41,360 bases of DNA from JAFNAG01 sp963824985 (lineage in GTDB: Bacteria; Acidobacteriota; UBA6911), in contig CAWGRQ010000005.1 of NCBI GenBank assembly GCA_963824985.1, positions 1-41,360 of the forward strand, in the 5' to 3' direction. Positions 35,427-41,360 of this stretch are shown piece by piece. The stretch's first letter is position 1. Each line of letters begins with the position of its first letter. Both the position numbers and the translations under genes were made by a program. Below the pieces are notes generated by a model. It was not told the DNA's origin. It searched no databases and was given only the letters and a program-made list of their open reading frames with translations.

Positions 35427-36661
35427 CGCGCACCTCCTGGCCACGGCAACGCGAGCGTCCGTAATGCACTGAGGTCCACCTTGGCGTAAATCATGGTGGT
35501 CTGGGGACTGCGATGCCTTAAAACCTCGCCGATCTCTGTCAGTGAGGCCCCTCGGCGCAACATCTGGGTCGCCAGCGCGTGGCGAAACTGATGGGCGCCG
35601 GTTGTCGGAGCCTGGATGCGGGCGCGCTGGAGCGCATGCCGAATGACAGATCCGATCGCACACTGGCTCAGAAAGCCGCGGACGGGAGCCTTGCTGCGCA
35701 GAAATACGCGACGACTCGTGCTGCACGGGCGCCCATGGTGCAGGTACGCGGCTATCGCCGCACCAACATCCGCGGGCAGGGGAAGGGCGCTACGATTACC
35801 TCGTTTGCCTCGAACACTTACCTGCCCAGCGTCCCAGTCAATATCCTCAAGCTCAAGAAAGGCCACTTCTCCTGAACGCAACCCCAATCGCGCGAGTAGA
35901 AGCAGGATGGCGTAGTCGCGACGGCCGATCGCGGTACGCCGATCGATACTGGTCAGCAGCTGACGGATCTGGTGCGCCCCAATCGCACGAGGGATCGATG
36001 ACATCGTCCAGTTCGCAACGATGGGTACGGCAGCCGCCAAATCCCTCGCCACATTTCCACGATAGCGCGCGTACCGCAGGAAGGAGCGCAGGGCGGTGGT
36101 CATGAGCTTCGCCCGTTTCAGATGCAGCAGCCGCGCTTGGCGCCGGACAAATCGCACGACATCGCCGGCATTCAGGCGTGAGAGTCTTACCGGGCCACTG
36201 CCGAATCGATCTGTAAGAAATCCACGAACGAACGGCACGTAGTTGACGATCGTGGTTCTGGCCAGATCGCGCGCAACGCGCAAGTGCTGTGCGTACGACC
36301 ACGCGCAGCGCTCCGCCGGGGTCAGTTGAGGTGTGGCAACTTTCTCCGCGGCGATCAGGCTCCCATGCCGGAGAAACTCCAGGAGGTGCCTGAGCGCGGC
36401 GGCATCGCCTTGGCGTGGCATCCCGCGTCGAGCCCGATCATGCAAATACTGCGAGGAATGATCAGAACTGACATCGATTAAATCGATTCCCTTTTGCTTC
36501 AGCCAATGACTGAAATCCACGGCAAGCAGCACCTGCCGGTATATCGAATACTGGGCATATCCCTGCGTGCTTTGCGAGTCGGCAAAAGCGTCGATGTGGG
36601 CTGCGAGCGGGCCGTCAGGTACTCGCGTCAGAACTATTCGGTAATTGATGACACACTTCAC
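35423..36661 (-). CDS. ritA: RIT2 RitA, tyrosine recombinase
   Basis: First and longest recombinase, 412 residues from a GTG at 36661 that follows AAAGGAG. An extended N-terminal part (about 1-130) precedes a SAM-like core-binding domain (about 125-215, WSYAQHLRVARDLARTTIVN) and the catalytic domain with Arg in LGLRSGEVAFL, GAHQFRHALAT, and LRHRSPQTTMIYAKVD. The long N-terminus is typical of RitA and may bind the partner proteins or the element ends. The gene lies 104 bp inside the right inverted repeat, where its promoter should be. Confidence 0.92.
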   Translation of the reverse strand: MKCVINYRIVLTRVPDGPLAAHIDAFADSQSTQGYAQYSIYRQVLLAVDFSHWLKQKGIDLIDVSSDHSSQYLHDRARRGMPRQGDAAALRHLLEFLRHGSLIAAEKVATPQLTPAERCAWSYAQHLRVARDLARTTIVNYVPFVRGFLTDRFGSGPVRLSRLNAGDVVRFVRRQARLLHLKRAKLMTTALRSFLRYARYRGNVARDLAAAVPIVANWTMSSIPRAIGAHQIRQLLTSIDRRTAIGRRDYAILLLLARLGLRSGEVAFLELEDIDWDAGQVSVRGKRGNRSALPLPADVGAAIAAYLHHGRPCSTSRRVFLRSKAPVRGFLSQCAIGSVIRHALQRARIQAPTTGAHQFRHALATQMLRRGASLTEIGEVLRHRSPQTTMIYAKVDLSALRTLALPWPGGAR

Positions 36662-36764
36662 GGTAGACTCCTTTCTCCCCTGCACGGGGACGGCAACGGA
36701 GTCCACTATGTCGCTATCGCTGTGCCCCTGCGCCCAGAAAAATCAGGTCAGCCTGGCGGGAGGA

Positions 36765-36789
36765 GACATAGTCAGGAGGGAGAGATAGT
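36765..36789. repeat. RIT2 right inverted repeat
   Basis: Reverse complement of 33371-33395 with no mismatch, directly adjoining the target duplication GGCGC. An opposing copy of the CTATGTCG motif lies 52 bp further in (36706-36713), between the end and ritA. Confidence 0.85.
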
Positions 36790-37570
36790 GGCGCAAGACA
36801 TGCGGAGATACCCGCTTGCCGCGCAGCGATGGACAAACGCCGCAGGCTGCGGCGGTGTGCTTTGCAAGCACATACTCAAAGCCGGAGCGGGTCATCTGCT
36901 TCTCGCGAGCGTTGAGAAATAGTTCGGGAACCTGTGTTCCACCACGGACCGCCATCCAGGCTTGGACCGAATTCGACACCTCCTTCCAGAGCGTGAGGAT
37001 GCGGTCCTTGCGGCCCTTACCTCTCACATGGAGATCCAGGTAGCGCGATTGAAAGGAAACATCTTCGAGACGAAGTCCGACCAACTCGGAAACTCGTAGT
37101 CCAGCGGTAATAGCGAGATGAATCATCGTTCGGTCGCGGATCCCGAGTCGTTTTGACGGATCAGGAGCGTCGAGAATGGCTTTGCACTGTTCGGCAATGA
37201 GATGGTTTACAAGACGAATATCGGTTTTCTTGAGAGGGATACTCAGGACTTGTTTGATTTGCTCAAGCGCAGAAGGCACACGGTATTCGACAAAGTGCAT
37301 AAACGATTTGATAGCGGTCAACCGTGCGTTACGAGTTCGTGCGCTATTGCCGCGTGTCTTTTGAAGGTCCTCCAGAAACCCAAGAACGAGCCTGGCATCA
37401 AGCTGTTCCAGTTGTAGGGCTGAAGGCCGAACTCCCTGCTTGCGGCTAGCAAAGTCGAAAAGAAGCTGGAAAGCATAGGCATACGTGTCCTGGGTGTGGG
37501 GGCTGACTGCCCGCTCAATCCCGAGTCGTTGATGCAAAAACGCTGTGATATGAGTTGCAATTTCGGTCAT
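36790..37570 (-). pseudogene. RIT1 ritC, N-terminal fragment
   Basis: Starts at ATG 37570, which overlaps the ritB stop (ATGA) after AAGGAG. It holds the DNA-binding domain (SPHTQDTYAYAFQLLFDF) and the first catalytic parts: Arg in AGLRVSELVGL, the Lys region RGKGRKDRIL, and HVLRH. RIT2 is inserted exactly after the H-x-x-R box, so the frame then reads about 14 foreign residues to a stop at 36743. The missing His and Tyr are in the fragment at 33132-33345. The truncated protein could still bind DNA but not cleave. Confidence 0.88.
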
Positions 37571-38478
37571 GGTTTTTCTCCTTGGATGAATAGTTCGCAG
37601 GCATCGGCAATGCGGGCCATCAGACAGGGGGTGGCCTGAAGATACCAGTATGTGTCGGTCACGTGCGTGTGGCCGAGATAGGTAGATAGAGCGAGAATTT
37701 GACGCGTGACCCGGTCATAGTCTCCAGTGCAGTTCTCCAAGGCACGCACTGCGAAAAGGTGACGCAGGTTGTGGATGCGAGGCCGTTGGCCCGGTTTCAA
37801 ACGCAAGTCAAGCCGCTTCAACAGAAAATGGAAGGTGCCGTTGATCATGGCATAGGTGAGAGCACGTCCTTTTGTTGAAATGAAGACGCGGTTATCGCTG
37901 CCGGCAACAGCCTGCCGCTGCTGGAGGTAATGCTCCAATACCGCTTGTGTGGTTTCATGCAACGGCAGCATCCGACTCTTGCGGAACTTGGTCTTGCGAA
38001 CGATGAGTCCGTCGGCAGTGACATCATCCACCACCAGGTGCATCGCCTCCGAGATACGCAAACCCGTCGCGGAGAGAAGCCCGAACAGCGTGTAATAGGT
38101 CAGCGGCCGCAACGAACCTTTGGGGCGGAGATTGGCGGTGGCGTCCAGAAGCTGACGCAATTCTTCCGGCGAAAAGATCTGAGGGAAAGTCCGCCTGCGT
38201 GGTCCGCTGGCAAAAACCTTTGGAGGGATTATTTCATGCGCTGGATCCTCAGCGCGCGCATGATCGGCAAAACGGCGCACCATTCCGAGGCGGCATTCTC
38301 GCTGCGGGGGCGACGGCGCTTTGGCCGCCCAATCGATGGCGGTCTGTCGCCGCACCCTGGTTTCGCAGCGATCCGCGGCAAAGCGGGCAAAATCATGCAG
38401 CAGACCTCGGTCCACCTTCATCTCAAATCCGGCTGCACGTCGCAGCTCAAGGTATCGTTCGATAGTCTGTTTCAGCAT
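37567..38478 (-). CDS. ritB: RIT1 RitB, tyrosine recombinase
   Basis: 303 residues from ATG 38478, with AAAGGAGG before it and a 7-bp overlap with the ritA stop. Catalytic residues are Arg in TGLRISEAMHL, Lys in TKFRKSRMLPL, HNLRHLFAVRAL, and LGHTHVTDTYWYLQ. It is clearly homologous to RitB of RIT2 but diverged, so the two elements are not recent copies of one another. The gene is intact. Confidence 0.92.
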   Translation of the reverse strand: MLKQTIERYLELRRAAGFEMKVDRGLLHDFARFAADRCETRVRRQTAIDWAAKAPSPPQRECRLGMVRRFADHARAEDPAHEIIPPKVFASGPRRRTFPQIFSPEELRQLLDATANLRPKGSLRPLTYYTLFGLLSATGLRISEAMHLVVDDVTADGLIVRKTKFRKSRMLPLHETTQAVLEHYLQQRQAVAGSDNRVFISTKGRALTYAMINGTFHFLLKRLDLRLKPGQRPRIHNLRHLFAVRALENCTGDYDRVTRQILALSTYLGHTHVTDTYWYLQATPCLMARIADACELFIQGEKP

Positions 38479-39719
38479 GACGAGCCTCCTTTGCCGGGCC
38501 ATGGCTGAGCGACGGAACGTAGCAGCATCCAATCGACTTTGGCGTAATGGGCCGTGCTTTCCACCGACTGATGGCGCAGCACTGCGCCAATAACTTCCAA
38601 GGATGAACCCTGCCGCAGCATTGCAGTTGCTGAGGAGTGGCGGAGCAGGTGAGCCCCCATGGATGGAGCCTGGATACCCGTTCTCCGCAGAGTTCGACCG
38701 ACCAAGCTCGAGATTGGGCCGCTGGAAGGCAGGGGCCCAAACGGCGGGCGGATTCTCAAAAAGACATGGTTATCATTCACACGCGGACGAAAATTCTGCC
38801 AATAATGCAGAATCGCATCTCCGGCATCCTGGGGAAGGGGAAGCCGGGTTTCCGAGCGTCCCTTGCCGGCGACTCGCAGGCGTGCGTTGGACCAGTCGAT
38901 ATCCTGGAACCGCAGCTCTCGAACATCACCGGCGCGGAGAGCGAGGCGAGCCAGAAGAAGAATAATCGCCCGGTCCCGTGCTCCACCGGCAGTGGACGGA
39001 TTACATGCCCCAACCAATCGCTCGATGTCTTGGGTCGATATGTACCGTGGCAATGAGGATAGCCTCCAATGGGCTATCCTGGGAACCGCCCCAATGAGAT
39101 CCGATGAACAGTAGGCGTAGGTTGAGAGGAAACGCAGAAACATCCGAATGGAGTTCGCAACTGACTTGGCGCGGCTCTGTCCGGTCCGGCCCATTTTCGC
39201 AAGGATGAACTTTCGCACCACAGTCGCATCATATTGACCGGTGTCCGTGCCAACATCTGCAAGAAACTCATTCGCAATCTGCACATACTGCGCGATCGTC
39301 GATTCTGTGGCGCCACGATGGTTGCGCATCCAATCACTGAATGCTTCCACCAAGAATGGCAGTGGTCGAGATTTGAGCTCCGCAGGCGGCAAGATCCCTC
39401 TACGCTGCAAATGCTCGACAAATCGTCTAGCCCCTGCCAGGTTGTAACAATCCCGCCCGTGAAAGACATGCGTGCACGCGCACGTGGCCACATGATGGGC
39501 AAAGCTGTCAAGCGCTGGCTGGTCAATCTGGTCGATTCGAACTTTGCGAATCGATCCCCATTGGCTGAGGTGGGCTGCGCCCCGCAGCAGCAGCTGCGCG
39601 GGCCTGCGTCTGTATCCTGCCGATTGAAGCCACTCGGCAAAATGATCCATGTGCTCCCCAGCCGCGCATCCGCGCAACTGGAGTACTTTGAATTTAGGCT
39701 CAATGTAATACTCCAACAT
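38472..39719 (-). CDS. ritA: RIT1 RitA, tyrosine recombinase
   Basis: 415 residues from ATG 39719 after AAGGAGG; an upstream open extension was rejected because this start has the ribosome site and the usual N-terminus (MLEYYIEPKFKVLQLRG). The long N-terminal domain carries HHVATCACTHVFHGRDC, a Cys/His-rich patch. The catalytic part has Arg in LALRAGDVREL, GKGRSETRLPL, HLLRHSSATAML, and LRHQSVESTAHYAKVD. The gene begins 59 bp inside the right inverted repeat. It is complete and could still act on ends of either element only if recognition overlaps, which their different end motifs make unlikely. Confidence 0.92.
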   Translation of the reverse strand: MLEYYIEPKFKVLQLRGCAAGEHMDHFAEWLQSAGYRRRPAQLLLRGAAHLSQWGSIRKVRIDQIDQPALDSFAHHVATCACTHVFHGRDCYNLAGARRFVEHLQRRGILPPAELKSRPLPFLVEAFSDWMRNHRGATESTIAQYVQIANEFLADVGTDTGQYDATVVRKFILAKMGRTGQSRAKSVANSIRMFLRFLSTYAYCSSDLIGAVPRIAHWRLSSLPRYISTQDIERLVGACNPSTAGGARDRAIILLLARLALRAGDVRELRFQDIDWSNARLRVAGKGRSETRLPLPQDAGDAILHYWQNFRPRVNDNHVFLRIRPPFGPLPSSGPISSLVGRTLRRTGIQAPSMGAHLLRHSSATAMLRQGSSLEVIGAVLRHQSVESTAHYAKVDWMLLRSVAQPWPGKGGSSC

Positions 39720-39777
39720 GACAACCTCCTTGAATGTGAACGAATACATTTTCCGGGAAGTCGTCAGTGGCAAAAAG

Positions 39778-39883
39778 AATATGCGGAGTGTGTCGTGGCA
39801 GAGCTCAGGGCAAACCCGCGAAAAACGCCGCAACTTGCCCCGCTGATGTCACCATACTCCGCATATTCATCAACTCCGCATAA
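39778..39883. repeat. RIT1 right inverted repeat
   Basis: Mirror of 33024-33129. ATGCGGAGT-type sites are at 39779-39790 (facing outward), 39856-39866 and 39873-39883 (facing inward). Confidence 0.9.
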
Positions 39884-39910
39884 GACCTTATATGCTGTGC
39901 ACTGCATATT
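39884..39910. repeat. RIT1 asymmetric end: 5 nt plus palindrome
   Basis: Five bases (GACCT) follow the inverted repeat, then a palindrome, ATATGCTGTGCACTGCATAT (39890-39909), with only one mismatched pair. Its half ATATGC matches the start of the end motif ATATGCGGAGT. The left end of the element lacks it. The next bases are the target duplication CGGGG. Confidence 0.8.
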
Positions 39911-41127
39911 CGGGGCTTTTGTCCATCTTGCGGCGGCCGGCGCATGGCGGACACTGCCGCGCACCTGGTGGACCGGGTCTTTCCCGAGGTGCCGGTCCGG
40001 CAATGGGTGCTGTCGCTGCCGTTTTCCCTGCGCTACCGCCTCGCCTACGATGCCTCCCTGGTCCGGGATGTCCTGCAGATATTTGTGCGCACGGTGTTTG
40101 GCTCGATCCGTCGCCGTGGCGGGATTCCCTCCTCGAACCGGCAGGCCCGGTGCGGCGGCGTCAGTTTCGTGCAGCGCTTCGGCGACGCGTTGAATCTGAA
40201 CGTCCACTTCCACACTCTGGCGCTGGACGGCCTCTATCTGGGTGAAGGGAATGACATCATGTTTCGGCGTGTGGCTCCGCCGGGCGACGCGGAAGTGGCG
40301 CGGGTGGCGAATCGTGTTCAACGCCTTGTTGCCCGGCTACTGGAGCGGCGCGGCCTGAGGCCGCGGGACGACCCTGAGGAAACCGATACTCTTTGGCACG
40401 ACCAGCCCTTGCTGGCGGAACTCTACGGGGCTTCGGTAACGGGGCGGGTGGCTACGGGACGGCGCGCCGGGCATCGTGTGGTGAAAGTGGGGGACGGGAT
40501 TGCTGCGGAAGAGGGATCGATGCCCTCGGGGCCGTGCTGCGCGGCGGTTGCCGGGTTCAGCGTCCATGCCGGGGTCTGCGTCCCTGCGCGCGACCGGGTC
40601 CGGCTGGAGCGATTGTGCCGCTATGCGGGCCGTCCTCCGGTGGCGACGGAGCGTCTGAGCATGCTTCCTGACGGCCGGTTGTTGTATCGGCTCAAGCGCC
40701 GCTGGCGGGACGGGAACCTCGCATGTGATCTTCGAACCCGGCGAACTGGTTGAAAAGCTGGCTGCGCTTGTGCCTCCGCCCCGCTTCAATTTGGTCAGCT
40801 ACCATGGCGTTCTTGCCCCGTCGGCCGCCTGGAGACCGCTGGTCGTTCCCGTTGCGCCGGCCTGCGATGCGACCACGCACCGTAATTGCCCCGCAGTCGC
40901 TGGCGACCCGGCAAATGCTAAAAAGAAGGGATTACCGGCCCAGGAATTACTCCTGGGCTCAGCTTTTAAAAAGAGTCTTTGAGGTTGACGTTTTAAAATG
41001 TCCCCGTTGCGGCGGCCGCATGCGCATTCTTGCAGCGATAAATCCACCGGAAGCCATCCATAAGATTCTTGATTGCCTGGGTCTGCCAACAGGACCCCCC
41101 GCCAATTGCAGCAGCATCGACCGCTGA
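39911..41127 (+). pseudogene. IS91-family transposase, 3' part, two frameshifts
   Basis: Continues the gene of 32680-33023. After CGGGG it reads GFCPSCGGRRMADTAAHLVD, completing the zinc module, then the HUH-type catalytic region with LNLNVHFHTLALDG (two His for metal binding). The Tyr nucleophile region follows in LLYRLKRRWRDG or nearby and was not assigned. The frame shifts near 40722 (one extra A) and again between about 40880 and 40950 (near an A run), after which NYSWAQLLKRVFEVDVLKCP and CGGRMRILAAINPPEAI finish the protein at 41127. Even without the RIT insertion this copy looks non-functional, unless the shifts are sequence errors. Confidence 0.85.
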
Positions 41128-41360
41128 CCCCTACTTCTCCTGATCGGGGGGCTGCCAATCTGTCTCCGCATACCAGAGGTGTCCAAGAAAATCTCCTATC
41201 CTGAACCTTTGTTGAGAGTTATGATAGCACCCAGCCAGGAAAAAGGGCCGAATTGGGCCTAGTTTACATATCGCATCTTATCAGAACTTGAGAACCGAGG
41301 ACGGGGGAGCATGGGCCGGAGGAGGGCGAGAGAATCAGGCAGCTTATGCTTCCTATGTGC
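41128..41360. other. Right-edge spacer
   Basis: Nothing supported: no gene, and no IS91 end could be identified. Confidence 0.3.

Larger units (their letters stand above)
33346..36789 (-). mobile_element. RIT element 2, nested in ritC of RIT element 1
   Basis: A complete 3.44-kb RIT element with three intact overlapping recombinase genes on the minus strand, the same direction as RIT1. The ends share a 25-bp perfect inverted repeat (33371-33395 and 36765-36789, starting ACTATCTCTCCCTCC when read inward). GGCGC at 33341-33345 and 36790-36794 is the 5-bp target duplication; removing the element restores TTG CGC CAC AGC TGT, in frame across the RitC active site. At the left end, 25 bases (33346-33370) lie outside the inverted repeat and contain a 20-bp palindrome. 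Confidence 0.88.
33024..39910 (-). mobile_element. RIT element 1 (Recombinase In Trio), inserted in IS91 transposase and itself interrupted
   Basis: Three tyrosine-recombinase genes (ritA, ritB, ritC) lie on the minus strand with overlapping ends, between 106-bp inverted repeats (33024-33129 and 39778-39883). CGGGG at 33019-33023 and 39911-39915 is a 5-bp target duplication: deleting the element and one copy rejoins the transposase frame exactly (CGG GGC TTT TGT). Subtracting the nested RIT element 2 and its duplicate leaves about 3.4 kb, a normal RIT size. The right end has 27 extra bases (39884-39910) outside the inverted repeat, with a palindrome. RIT elements are known; this copy cannot make an intact RitC. 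Confidence 0.88.

Noticed and set aside
33487..39719. Integron or integrative conjugative element reading of the recombinase cluster
   Set aside because: No attC sites, no conjugation or cargo genes; the overlapping A-B-C order and inverted ends fit RIT elements.

Overview
The window reads as chromosomal DNA of a GC-rich, heterotrophic Gram-negative bacterium. The best guess is Acidobacteriota, because it combines an Oar-type TonB receptor with an N-terminal carboxypeptidase-regulatory-like domain, large secreted S9, S41 and CocE hydrolases, a LolA-like secreted protein, and intergenic DNA rich in palindromic repeats. No rRNA or tRNA was seen, so the phylum is inferred, not shown.

Left part (1-13.6 kb): a broken S9 prolyl-oligopeptidase-type gene running off the left edge; a 292-bp palindromic MITE-like repeat; an M20 metallopeptidase; a Nudix hydrolase; a repeat-filled spacer; a small exported helical protein; then a tight operon of a short GntR regulator, an ABC ATPase, a 625-aa permease, a PDZ/S41 peptidase-like protein and a LolA-like exported protein. 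A convergent NRAMP-related transporter closes the block.

Centre (13.9-26 kb): a ROK-family regulator heads a sugar cluster: a fucose/arabinose-isomerase-family protein, a zinc alcohol dehydrogenase, a ribulokinase, L-ribulose-5-phosphate 4-epimerase and a lipoprotein mutarotase. This fits L-arabinose (or a related pentose) conversion to D-xylulose 5-phosphate. An Oar-like TonB receptor with five reading-frame breaks follows and ends at a strong terminator.

Right part (26-32 kb): an internally deleted IS1634-type element with intact terminal repeats, a frameshifted exported protein whose stop lies in the IS end, an inverted copy of a 150-bp palindromic repeat, a B12-binding-type radical SAM protein and a CocE/NonD hydrolase.

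Far right (32.3-41.2 kb): a nest of mobile DNA. A second MITE copy lies beside an IS91-family transposase gene. That gene is split by a RIT element (Recombinase In Trio: three overlapping tyrosine-recombinase genes). The ritC gene of that element is itself split by a second, divergent RIT element. Both insertions can be undone on paper to give in-frame genes, each leaving a 5-bp target duplication. Each RIT element carries, at one end only and outside the inverted repeat, a roughly 20-bp palindrome built from its own end motif. This asymmetric palindrome is the most interesting signal here.

A recurring oddity is single-base indels, mostly in homopolymers, in the S9, TonB, 27.2-27.9 kb and IS91 genes, while roughly 15 kb of other genes are intact. 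True decay and uncorrected sequencing error cannot be told apart from the sequence alone.
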